Shown here: in pieces, positions 18,521 through 25,950 of the stretch | How the letters are laid out: every line of letters starts with the position of its first letter | Numbering within the stretch: position 1 is the stretch's first letter | NCBI RefSeq assembly: GCF_003024685.1 | Contig: NZ_PYLQ01000020.1 | Span: 1 to 47,078 of the forward strand | Source of the DNA: Faecalibacillus intestinalis | GTDB taxonomy: Bacteria; Bacillota_I; Bacilli_A; Erysipelotrichales; Coprobacillaceae | Length of the DNA: 47,078 bases | Direction: 5' to 3' | Position numbers and translations under genes: made by a program | Notes under the pieces: generated by a model | Database searches by the model: none | Seen by the model: the letters and a program-made list of their open reading frames with translations, nothing else | What the model was told of the DNA's origin: nothing

Positions 18521-19190
18521 AAGTACAAAAAAATTGTTGCATATTAATGGAGATCATTACAATGAGAAGAAAACAACAATGAAAATCTATAAACAATTAA
18601 AATTAGAAATAAAAAAAAGATACTATTTAGAAGAAATTTTTATAGATGATAGTTACTTAAATTTTATAAATAATTGTATTGGGTGTAAAACTTGCTTTAA
18701 AACTGGAAATTGTATTTATGATAACAAGGATGGAATTATTGAAATAAAAAACAAACTATTAGGCGCAGATATTATTGTTATTTCAACACCAATATTTATT
18801 GATAATATATCAGGTAATTTAAAAACACTATTTGACAGATTATCATATTGGTTTCATACGATGCCATTGAAAGGTAAAAAGTGTATTCTAATAATTTCTA
18901 CATATAGAACAGGTATAAATGAAGTATCTAATTATTTATATAAAATATGTAGTTATTTAGGGTTAGAAGTAGTGGGATTAATAACCAGTGATTATAAAAC
19001 AACTAAAAATGTCCTATGTAATGAAATAGATATATCTTTAGATTATTTGGAAACAGGATTATTAAAGAAATGTACAAATGTAGCTTATAGTGATTATATA
19101 TATAATTTATATGATAAATTATATAAAGATATGTTAAAAAATAATCTTATTACTTTTGAATTAGCTTACTGGTGTAAATTACATCAATAA
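18510..19190 (+). CDS. Flavodoxin-fold NAD(P)H-dependent FMN reductase
   Basis: A 226-residue protein of the NADPH-dependent FMN reductase/iron-sulfur flavoprotein group. CIGCKTCFKTGNCIY near residue 53 and ADIIVISTPIFIDNISGNLK followed by LFDRL near residue 95 form the FMN site. The cysteine trio may bind a cluster or be redox active. Flavin-dependent reductases of the LanJ type convert dehydroalanine or dehydrobutyrine into D-amino acids in other lanthipeptides, so the same job is plausible here. That is inferred from context; closeness to known LanJ enzymes cannot be judged by eye. Coupled translation with the glycosyltransferase (11-bp overlap) supports a biosynthetic role. Confidence 0.75.
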   Translation: MIIKSTKKLLHINGDHYNEKKTTMKIYKQLKLEIKKRYYLEEIFIDDSYLNFINNCIGCKTCFKTGNCIYDNKDGIIEIKNKLLGADIIVISTPIFIDNISGNLKTLFDRLSYWFHTMPLKGKKCILIISTYRTGINEVSNYLYKICSYLGLEVVGLITSDYKTTKNVLCNEIDISLDYLETGLLKKCTNVAYSDYIYNLYDKLYKDMLKNNLITFELAYWCKLHQ

Positions 19191-19218
19191 GTGGTTATAG
19201 AAGAAAGGAGGGAAAAAT

Positions 19219-19386
19219 ATGGATAAAGAATTACAATTAGAAGACTTCAATTTAGATTTGTATGATGAAGGTAATGGAGAAGATGATGGTGTTGGAGTAT
19301 ATTCTTCAGTAGTAGGAACAAATAGCTCTACATCAATTGTCTGTGCAACATTAACAAACTTCACAGAAGGATGCAATTATTGCTAA
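19219..19386 (+). CDS. lanA1: Class I lanthipeptide precursor, copy 1
   Basis: A 55-residue peptide. The leader carries DFNLDL at residues 9-14, the same FNLDL box that NisB and NisC recognise. A very acidic Gly-rich stretch follows (residues 16-26, EGNGEDDGVG). The core, probably from about residue 28, has Ser29, 30, 36, 37, 39; Thr34, 38, 44, 46, 49; and Cys42, 52, 55, allowing up to three thioether rings and several leftover dehydro-residues. Tyr28, Tyr54 or any Ser/Thr could carry the sugar. The C-terminal residue is Cys, but no LanD decarboxylase is present. The leader cleavage site is not obvious. A strong AGGAGG ribosome site precedes the ATG. Confidence 0.92.
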   Translation: MDKELQLEDFNLDLYDEGNGEDDGVGVYSSVVGTNSSTSIVCATLTNFTEGCNYC

Positions 19387-19410
19387 AAAAAGTAGAAAGG
19401 AGAAAAAATT

Positions 19411-19578
19411 ATGGATAAAGAATTACAATTAGAAGACTTCAATTTGGATTTGTATGATGAAGGTAATGGAGAAGATGATGGTGTTGGAGTATATTCTTCA
19501 GTAGTAGGAACAAATAGCTCTACATCAATTGTCTGTGCAACATTAACAAATTTCACAGAAGGATGCAATTATTGCTAA
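19411..19578 (+). CDS. lanA2: Class I lanthipeptide precursor, copy 2 (identical peptide)
   Basis: It encodes exactly the same 55 residues as copy 1, with FNLDL leader box at 10-14 and Cys at 42, 52 and 55. The DNA differs at two silent positions. It lies 24 bp after copy 1 with its own ribosome site AGAAAGGAG. This is not a two-component lantibiotic, because the peptides are identical; extra gene dosage for the last genes of a long operon is the simplest explanation. Confidence 0.92.
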   Translation: MDKELQLEDFNLDLYDEGNGEDDGVGVYSSVVGTNSSTSIVCATLTNFTEGCNYC

Positions 19579-19590
19579 GGCAAAAATACA

Positions 19591-20124
19591 ATGAATAAAA
19601 GTTATATAACATTATCAAAAACTAATATTTTTAATGCAGTAATTTCAATAAATAGTAAAAATGAACAAAAATATTATCACAAATATAAACCTGAGATTGG
19701 TGTTAATATAACAGCTAATAGTATAGAATTACATTCAATTGGTTCATTAACTGGTAAATGGAAACAAGAGCCATTTAAAATAATTAATTATTCAGAAATA
19801 GAAAAAATAGAAGTATCAATTTGCAGAAGAAATTATGGTGCTATTTCGGGAATAATTGTAAATGAATACCATATTGATTTAATTTTTGAATTATTAGATG
19901 GATATTCTTATCAATTAGAAACGCAATCATGGGATAATTTTATTTACATGATAGAAAAATTAAAGTTAGAAAAAGTGTTAGTGGATGATATATTAAATGT
20001 TTATGAAAATTACAAACAGTATAGAAAAAAATATTTTGAAAAGTTAGATAAAACTTTTGATGATATTGCTAATCAATACCATTTAGATTCATATAGATCA
20101 AGCAATAAAAGAAAAGGGTGTTAA
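19591..20124 (+). CDS. Unknown protein closing the lanthipeptide operon
   Basis: A 177-residue soluble protein, 12 bp after the second precursor gene and before a strong terminator, so it is the last gene of the operon. The pattern of alternating hydrophobic strands (GVNITANSIELHS, FKIINYSEIEKIEVSI, YHIDLIFELLDGYSYQLET) followed by a C-terminal helix resembles a bacterial PH-like domain. There is no signal peptide and no lipobox, so it is not a LanI lipoprotein. It might give self-protection from inside the cell or help modification. I do not recognise a family. Confidence 0.55.
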   Translation: MNKSYITLSKTNIFNAVISINSKNEQKYYHKYKPEIGVNITANSIELHSIGSLTGKWKQEPFKIINYSEIEKIEVSICRRNYGAISGIIVNEYHIDLIFELLDGYSYQLETQSWDNFIYMIEKLKLEKVLVDDILNVYENYKQYRKKYFEKLDKTFDDIANQYHLDSYRSSNKRKGC

Positions 20125-20161
20125 AAGCCAATGCCATTAAGTTAAGATTTTATGGCTATAG

Positions 20162-20192
20162 GAGGTTTACATTAAAGTAGACCTCTTTTTTA
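20162..20192 (+). terminator. Terminator of the lanthipeptide operon
   Basis: GAGGTTTAC (20162-20170) pairs with GTAGACCTC (20177-20185, one G-U pair), followed by seven Ts. Confidence 0.8.
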
Positions 20193-20226
20193 TTTTTAAT
20201 ATTGACATGGCTATAAAGTATGCAGT

Positions 20227-20255
20227 CTATTATCAATAGATTTTATTGATAATAG
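20227..20255 (+). terminator. Second hairpin after the lanthipeptide operon
   Basis: CTATTATCAATA, a 5-base loop, TATTGATAATAG: a perfect 12-bp stem, with a T-run starting five bases later. It may be a backup terminator or the edge of the adjacent IS4 remnant. Confidence 0.5.
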
Positions 20256-20290
20256 GTCAATTTTTTATAGATATTGTCGGAGTTGTTTTT

Positions 20291-21156
20291 ATGGATAACT
20301 ATAAGTATTTGAAAAATATTTTATATCATATCATTGATGATATGAACAATTCTTGTTCTCTTTTTTGTGAAAATCCGGATACTGATTTTATTCGTTCTTG
20401 TAAACTTGATTTTAAAACTACTTCCATCCTTTGTATGGAAACAAGTTCTTTAAAAGATAAATTTTATCAATTATTTGATTATTCTTCGACTACTCCTGCT
20501 TCTTCCACTTTTGTATAATCCAAAAGTAAGATTAAAATGGAAGCTTTTTTCATATTCTTAATACTTTCAACAAGAAAATATATGATGAAAAGTTCTTTAA
20601 AGAATATCGCTTTTGGCTGTAGATGGATGTGAGCTTCTTATCGACAATGCTTTTTAGGATAATGAAACAACTGTTAGAAACTGTAATAAATAGGACAAAA
20701 CATACAGTGTATTCTATCTAAATGTTTCTTATGATTTATTGGAATTTACTTTTGATATCTTATCATGCAAAGAAAAGCTATAATGGATGAAAATGATGTT
20801 CTCTGTCAAATAGTTGACTGTTACCAAAGTAATAAAGATAACAAAGAATATGAATCTTACAATGGTATTGAAAATGTTTTAAAATTTGACAATAAATATC
20901 TGATTAGGGTAAAAAATATTCATTTTAGAACGAGTTGTCCAGATTATTAGGACCATTTCCAGATGATGAATTTGATTTAGATGTAAGTAGAATCCTTGTA
21001 TTAAAAAATATAAAGATGGTAATGGCATGCTTTCATTACTACAAATGGTATCCTAAAAATATGGGATTTGATTATTATATAAAAGCAATCCATAAAGCAT
21101 ATTTTTCAATATTTCTTTTCATATATCTTTTTATTGTTTCTCTTTGTTATCTTTGA
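20291..21156 (+). pseudogene. IS4-family transposase remnant
   Basis: Fragments in several frames line up with one IS4-type transposase. They are MDNYKYLKNILYHIIDD from ATG 20291, the DYSSTTPASSTFV motif with the next Gln codon changed to TAA, then KSKIKMEAFF, FKEYRFLAVDGCEL (frame changed), YDLLEFTFDILSC, and a late piece NKYLIRVKNIH followed by PFPDDEFDLDVSRIL. Stops and frameshifts are frequent, so it is dead. No terminal inverted repeats were found by eye. It marks the right edge of the lanthipeptide operon as an insertion hot spot. Confidence 0.65.
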
Positions 21157-21313
21157 TTTTTATAAAAGATGAAATAAGCAATTCAATACCAGTAAGTAAT
21201 CCTAATAAAATATCTATAAAATCAATACTGCTTTTCAAACTAATCAATTTATAGAATTGAATTAAAATTGAAATGACACTTAATATAGTAGCTAAATATA
21301 ATCAATTTTTCAT
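21131..21313 (-). pseudogene. Small two-helix membrane protein with a TGA at codon 4
   Basis: On the minus strand AAGGAGAACTTGAAG precedes ATG 21313. The frame reads MKN, TGA, then an uninterrupted 56-residue membrane-protein-like sequence (LYLATILSVISILIQFY, FIDILLGLLTGIELLI, ending KIKDNKEKQ). The good ribosome site and clean remainder suggest a recently broken gene, or a sequencing error. I do not recognise it. Small two-helix membrane proteins are often found near bacteriocin loci as immunity proteins, but that is speculation. Confidence 0.4.
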
Positions 21314-21396
21314 CTTCAAGTTCTCCTTAATAAGATTATAAATTATTATATAACACACATTTTTATGGCAAACCATTATTTTAAGCGGCTCACACC

Positions 21397-21464
21397 TTGG
21401 CATATTCACTGATATGCCAAAAGATTGTTCTATTTTGACCTAATTTAAACCTAAAATAACCTAA
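21397..21464. promoter_or_regulatory. Hairpin plus three phased ACCTAA repeats
   Basis: TTGGCATAT, a 6-base loop, ATATGCCAA (21397-21420) is followed by ACCTAA at 21438, 21449 and 21459, spaced 11 and 10 bp, one helical turn each. Such phasing is typical of protein-binding arrays. No gene clearly depends on it now. Confidence 0.35.
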
Positions 21465-21607
21465 TTTTGAACATAGTCCTACAATGAGAACATGTAAAAA
21501 TTCCTTATGTAGAAAGGATTTTAAAATAGTTACATATATATGCTCCACTTAGTAATGTAGGGGTCAAAATTATGAAAATGTCTTTTTTTTAGTTACAACA
21601 AAGTAAA

Positions 21608-21645
21608 AATCAGAAGAATATTTTTATTTGATATCTCTTCTGATT
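21608..21645 (+). terminator. Hairpin, terminator-like
   Basis: AATCAGAAGA (21608-21617) pairs with TCTTCTGATT (21636-21645). The following sequence is AT-rich but not a clean T-run. Confidence 0.4.
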
Positions 21646-22380
21646 ATATTTATTTCATCATAATTTAATAACATTGTATTAAAAGCAGCCTTTTTAATTA
21701 TAAAACCAATATCACATGCTATGCATGTGGTAACAGAATAGCTTTAGCATTGAGAAAAAACTTCAGTGATATACTGAAAATAGCCTGAAAATTAAAAATG
21801 AAAAAGTAAAGTGGAGTTGTTTACGAATGAGTTAATGAAAACGTTGTAGACTTTAGATTTCAGTCAGTAGAAACTTTGACGTCAAAATAATGTACTCTTT
21901 TTGGATGTGGATATAGTATATTTTTTGATATTGGAATGATTAAATATATTGTAGTAATTCTTTTTTTAATCAAAAATTTTAATTGATTAGATAGTTTATA
22001 CTATTTTATTTTTAATAGTTTTTTTGCATTTATATTTTTTTATTATGTTTGATCTTTTCTACTATGTTATTATAGAACAAAAAATTTTTTCTAAGTAAAT
22101 TACTAATAATTTTTTTGAGCTAATGTTTTAATTAGTTAAGTATTTTCATTTATCATAAATTATTTTATGAGTATATAATCTAGAATCATGTGTGTTTTCT
22201 AATACAGTTTAGTCTAAATATTTTTTAATACATAACTAGGAGAAAAATTTAAATTATTATATCAATATATTTGTTTCATTTCTAAATATAGGTATTTTTG
22301 CAATCATAATTTTAAAAAAATAAATGTGTAATATAACGCAAAATTATTTTCTTTATAAAATAGAATTAATCACGTTATGC

Positions 22381-22411
22381 TTTTGTTAGTTGTGACATAT
22401 TTTTGTTAGTT
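22381..22411 (+). promoter_or_regulatory. Paired direct repeats, candidate AgrA/LytTR binding site
   Basis: TTTTGTTAGTT occurs at 22381-22391 and again at 22401-22411, start-to-start distance 20 bp. LytTR regulators such as AgrA bind two such direct repeats about two helical turns apart. The pair lies 64 bp upstream of the autoinducer gene, just where an activator would sit. I did not find the same pair in front of lanC or agrB. Confidence 0.6.
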
Positions 22412-22474
22412 ACGTAGATAATAAATACAAATGCTTAAAGATACTATAAAGTTAAATATGGAGGGAAAAGGAAT

Positions 22475-22612
22475 ATGAAAAAAATTAAATTGAAAAAGAA
22501 TATGGTAAATTTTCTATTAACAGTATTGGCTTTTATGGCTACTGCAGGAGTTAATAATTACTCTATTAGTGGATTATATCAACCAAAAAAACCAGATGAT
22601 TTTTGTTTTTAA
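22475..22612 (+). CDS. agrD: AgrD-like cyclic autoinducer precursor with Ser in the ring
   Basis: A 45-residue peptide with the AgrD plan: an amphipathic N-terminal helix (MKKIKLKKNMVNFLLTVL), the small-residue hinge FMATAGVNNY, a ring segment, and the conserved charged tail YQPKKPDD at 35-42. In family members the five residues before the Y(Q/E)P motif form the thiolactone and begin with Cys. Here that segment is Ser30-Ile-Ser-Gly-Leu34, so a lactone through Ser30 is predicted. The only Cys (44) lies in the tail. ATG 22475 follows GGAGGGAAAAGG. Directly downstream are the LytTR regulator and sensor. AgrB is 6.8 kb away across an insertion. Confidence 0.8.
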   Translation: MKKIKLKKNMVNFLLTVLAFMATAGVNNYSISGLYQPKKPDDFCF

Positions 22613-22744
22613 AATACATACAATATCAAAAAATAATTAAATCAATGTATCGATGTATCTTTAGAATTGTATATGAAAGTATTTAATTGTGTCAATAATT
22701 ATGATAAAATTATTTTAATAATGATATAGTGAGAGGTACATATA

Positions 22745-23440
22745 GTGAATATAGCAATTGTAGATGATGATGTTGATTTTTCTAGTGAACTTCAACAATA
22801 TGTAATAATGTTTATTGAAAGATTGTACACTAGGTATGAGATTGATATTATAAATAGTGATTTTTTTAATAATTCTTTAGATAAAAACTATGATATTGTT
22901 TTTTTGGATATTGATTTAAAAGAGATAAACGGAATAAATATAGGAAAGAAATTATTAGTTTCAGAAGCAAATCCTATAATTATCTTTGTATCATCAAGAG
23001 GTGATTTAGTGTTTTCGTCGCTTTCAGTTAGACCATTTTATTTTGTACGAAAGGCATATTTAAGACAAGATTTAGAAGAAATGTTTATTTTGTTAAAGAC
23101 GTATTTAAAAGAAACAATGCAATTATTTACTTTTGATTTTCATGGAAGAAAAACAAACCTATTTTTAAAAGATATTTATTTTATAGAATCCAGTGGACAT
23201 GATGTTACTTTATATACTAAAAATGGAGAATATTGCTATAGATCAACTATGAGAAATATCTTGGATACTTTGGGAACAGAAACAATTGTACAATTTCAAA
23301 AATCATTTTCAGTAAATTTAGATTATATTAAGGAAATAGAAAAAAATACTATTATTTTAAAAAATAATGAAGAATTTAATATAGGCAGAAAATTTAAAAA
23401 TAATGTTATACAAAAATACAAGGAGCACTTTTTACGATGA
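22745..23440 (+). CDS. AgrA-like LytTR response regulator
   Basis: A 231-residue protein: receiver domain residues 1-120 with acidic pocket VDDD (6-9) and phospho-acceptor Asp55 in FLDIDL, then a LytTR DNA-binding domain (residues about 130-231; DIYFIESSGHDVTLYT, FQKSFSVNLDYIKEIE). It starts with GTG 22745 behind GAGAGGT. Its stop codon overlaps the sensor gene start by 4 bp. It most likely binds the repeats at 22381-22411 and activates the autoinducer gene, in the way AgrA does in other Bacillota. Confidence 0.88.
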   Translation: MNIAIVDDDVDFSSELQQYVIMFIERLYTRYEIDIINSDFFNNSLDKNYDIVFLDIDLKEINGINIGKKLLVSEANPIIIFVSSRGDLVFSSLSVRPFYFVRKAYLRQDLEEMFILLKTYLKETMQLFTFDFHGRKTNLFLKDIYFIESSGHDVTLYTKNGEYCYRSTMRNILDTLGTETIVQFQKSFSVNLDYIKEIEKNTIILKNNEEFNIGRKFKNNVIQKYKEHFLR

Positions 23441-24651
23441 CAATATATAATTATTTTATAAATTTTTTAGAGGGTCTATTATTGAGTTCATTCATGGCAT
23501 ATTATTTCAATGTTAAGAGGAAAAAAATGTATATTTTAATAACAACGATAATTTGTTTTTTTGAAATATCTATTTCAAATTACTACAATACATTTGATCA
23601 GTTGTTGATATTTATTGTAATTGCAACATTATTTATCTCTTTATTGAAATTAAAAACAGAAAGTTTGTTTGAAAAAATTATTATTTGTTCTATAGCAGGA
23701 ATATTTTTATACTTGGCAAACTTATTGTCAATGCTTGTTACAACTTTTATATTTAATATTAGCACATTAGAAATTTATACAAAAAATTATTATGTATTCT
23801 GTACAATATTATCTAAATTTATTTTGTTATGTTTTATAATATTTGCTTGTATTTTTAAACGGTATTTTTATGATTCTTTAACAATGAAGAATGGATGGGC
23901 TATCCTATTATTATGTCTAACGATTGAATATACTATTGCTGTATTATTAGAAACGTTATTAACAGGTGCTTTTTCTACGAAAAAAGGTGTTTCATTAACA
24001 ATATCCCTTATTGTTATAAGTGGTTTGTTTCTATTTATATTTAGAAAATTACAGATTGATAATGAAAAGAGACTACAATATGAGCTTAAGCTTCAAAAAA
24101 ATCATTTTAGTGAAGAAAATTATAGTAAAATGAAATATATGTATAATGAAATCATAGAAACAGAACATAGAATGATGTATATATTAATAGGTGTAAAGAA
24201 ATACTTAGAGTCAAATCAAATAGATAAAGCAAATTTTATGTTAGAACAATATATTTCAAAAGTTAAGAGATTTTCAACTGCAATAAATACTAATAATCCA
24301 TATTTTGACTTTGTTTTAAGTTCAAAAATACATGAGTTTATGTATGATGATATTTTTTTAAAAAATACGTTATTTATATGTGAAAATCCTATTTACGATA
24401 CGAATGAATTTTGTGATTTAATTATTTACTTGTTGGATAGTTTTAAAGATAATTTAAATTCTAAAATAGGATTAAGCTTAGGAATTCATCAGGAAAATAA
24501 TTTTATAATTGTGGAGATGATAGGTGATTTAAAAGAATATAAAGTTACAGATGGTTTATATAAAAAAATTAAATATTTTACAACGGATTACTCTTTAAAA
24601 AATGTGGAGAGTATTTATACTTTGAAATTAATTATTGATATTGTTGAGTGA
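23437..24651 (+). CDS. AgrC-like sensor kinase with degenerate ATPase domain
   Basis: A 404-residue protein with six to seven transmembrane helices in residues 1-205 and a cytoplasmic AgrC-type region. His244 in ETEHRMMYILIGVKK is at the expected phosphorylation position, and NTNNPYFDFVLSSKIHE matches the AgrC NPxxDxxLxxK motif. The HATPase is poor: the N-box, normally LLDNAIEA, reads YLLDSFKDN, and no GxGL-type G-box is seen before the end (ESIYTLKLIIDIVE). It may be a sensor with weak or no kinase activity, or a phosphatase-type partner. It should detect the cyclic peptide. The IS21-like relic begins 40 bp after its stop. Confidence 0.78.
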   Translation: MTIYNYFINFLEGLLLSSFMAYYFNVKRKKMYILITTIICFFEISISNYYNTFDQLLIFIVIATLFISLLKLKTESLFEKIIICSIAGIFLYLANLLSMLVTTFIFNISTLEIYTKNYYVFCTILSKFILLCFIIFACIFKRYFYDSLTMKNGWAILLLCLTIEYTIAVLLETLLTGAFSTKKGVSLTISLIVISGLFLFIFRKLQIDNEKRLQYELKLQKNHFSEENYSKMKYMYNEIIETEHRMMYILIGVKKYLESNQIDKANFMLEQYISKVKRFSTAINTNNPYFDFVLSSKIHEFMYDDIFLKNTLFICENPIYDTNEFCDLIIYLLDSFKDNLNSKIGLSLGIHQENNFIIVEMIGDLKEYKVTDGLYKKIKYFTTDYSLKNVESIYTLKLIIDIVE

Positions 24652-24690
24652 TTTTAATCAAATTGAATATTTTAGCCTCCTGCACGCACC

Positions 24691-24731
24691 ATGTTGATCG
24701 AGTGACGACAGTGTGTTAATAAAAACGCCGA
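24691..24731 (+). repeat. IS21-like terminal inverted repeat, left
   Basis: About 30 of the first 40 positions match the reverse complement of 28684-28723, including an 11-base block GACGACAGTGT. Confidence 0.55.
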
Positions 24732-24744
24732 CAATAAAAGGGTA

Positions 24745-25233
24745 ACCAAATAATTTAGGGGGAAAGCCAAATTATTTAGGGGCCAATTTTAGGGGGCTTG
24801 AAAAAAGTCTGTTAAAAGTTAGGGGGACACTTTAGGGGCCACCCCAAAATACTATAAGAAAATTTATGAAAAAAGAGAACAAATGCGAAATGCAAATTGT
24901 TCTTTTTTTATATAAATAAGAAAACAATAACAACATATTGCTAGAAATAGAAAGTATGCTATTAAAATAAATTGTTAGATCAAAATATACTAAATAAAAG
25001 AAAACTGGCTATATTTAAGCATTTTTGGCGATTTAATAATATTTAATAGAATGGAGTATCTTGTGATAATTAACGTATTAATATATTGTTATTAAAATCA
25101 AATATAATTTTATTTGATTGAATTTAATAAAGAAATAACAATTAATTGAGATAATTTTTAGTTGTTATTTTTTAATATTGATTTTTAGATTCATCCCCTT
25201 AAAGTAGCCCCCCAAAGTTGAGCCCCTAAATTA
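24745..25233. repeat. IS21-type internal end repeats and two terminators
   Basis: AATTTAGGGG-type units recur at about 24750, 24770, 24788, 24820 and 24830 on the plus strand. Again at 25190-25233 they occur on the minus strand, directly after the istB stop. Two opposite-facing sets suggest the ends of two IS21 copies. Between them are hairpins with T-runs at 24875-24910 (AGAACAA/TTGTTCT) and 25133-25176 (AAATAACAA/TTGTTATTT). No gene lies in 24652-25230. Confidence 0.5.
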
Positions 25234-25950
25234 TTTATTTTCTCTAGTTCTCATTGAGTGATTTTCCTTAGTATGAATCAAATATGAGTTAGCTATAATT
25301 CTATCTAGAATTGCATCAGCTAATGCACCACCTCCTAAATTTTGATGCCAACCCTCTGGCAAAAATTGAGATGCAAATATTGTTGAATGAGTGTCATATC
25401 TTAATTCCAATAATTCTAAAATATCTTTTTGTTGTTGGTGTCAATAAAAATTCATCAACGATCAATAATTCAATACGTGATAGCGCGCTTAATTTCTTTT
25501 TTATAATTATCTTTATTTCTTGCTTGATCCAATTCATATAATAAACCAGGAAGTCTTATATATTTAACGTTGATAGCTTTCTTGCATGCTTCGTTTCCTA
25601 ATGCAGATATATAATACATTTTACCTGATCCTGTTGCACCCACAACAATAACGTTTAAATGATCGTTAACGTAATCACATGCAGATAATTTCATTGTCAA
25701 TATTTTATTGATTTCTTTGTCTGGATAGAATTTAATATTGCTGACAGATGCATTTGTCATTTTAATGTGTGATCTTTTTTTCTATAAATCAAGTTGTTAT
25801 ATTTTGCATCTGTTTCACCATCAATCAATATAGAAAGCCTTTCATCAAAAGATAATTCCAAAGATGCTTTATTAGCTAATTATTCTTTTTATAACTCAGC
25901 CATCTTTGGTAGTTTTAATTTCATTAGTTTTTCATAGTTTTGATTTATCA
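25231..25950 (-). pseudogene. istB: istB (IS21-family ATPase) pseudogene
   Basis: From ATG 25950 the minus strand reads MINQNYEKLMKLKLPKMAEL followed by stops, then SFDERLSILIDGETDAKYNN. A frame change leads to a longer clean piece with Walker A VVGATGSGKMYYISALGN (normally GKTYYIS, so the Walker Thr is Met), KVKYIRLP and LLYELDQARNKDNYKKE. A decayed tail ends at 25231. IstB is the helper ATPase that directs the IS21 transposase. Several stops and frameshifts make it inactive. Confidence 0.8.

Larger units (their letters stand above)
19202..19578 (+). repeat. Tandem duplication of the precursor gene (192-bp unit)
   Basis: Two units begin at the ribosome sites AGAAAGGAG at 19202 and 19394. 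Within the coding parts only two silent changes are seen (TTA/TTG for Leu12 and AAC/AAT for Asn47); the short spacers differ more. This indicates a recent or homogenised duplication. Confidence 0.9.
21314..22380. other. Gene-free stretch between IS4 debris and the agr locus
   Basis: No protein-coding gene is supportable in about 1.07 kb. It contains the hairpin and ACCTAA repeats at 21397-21464, the hairpin at 21608-21645 and a short dyad CACATGC-TAT-GCATGTG near 21713-21729. The remainder is AT-rich with stops in all frames. Confidence 0.5.

Noticed and set aside
19179-19568. Two identical minus-strand frames opposite the precursors
   Set aside because: They are exact shadows of the duplicated precursor genes and have no ribosome sites.
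19219-19578. Two-component lantibiotic
   Set aside because: Both precursors encode the same peptide, so there are no distinct alpha and beta peptides.
24745-25233. CRISPR-like repeat array
   Set aside because: The repeated AATTTAGGGG units are short, irregular and without equal spacers; they match IS21-type end repeats better.
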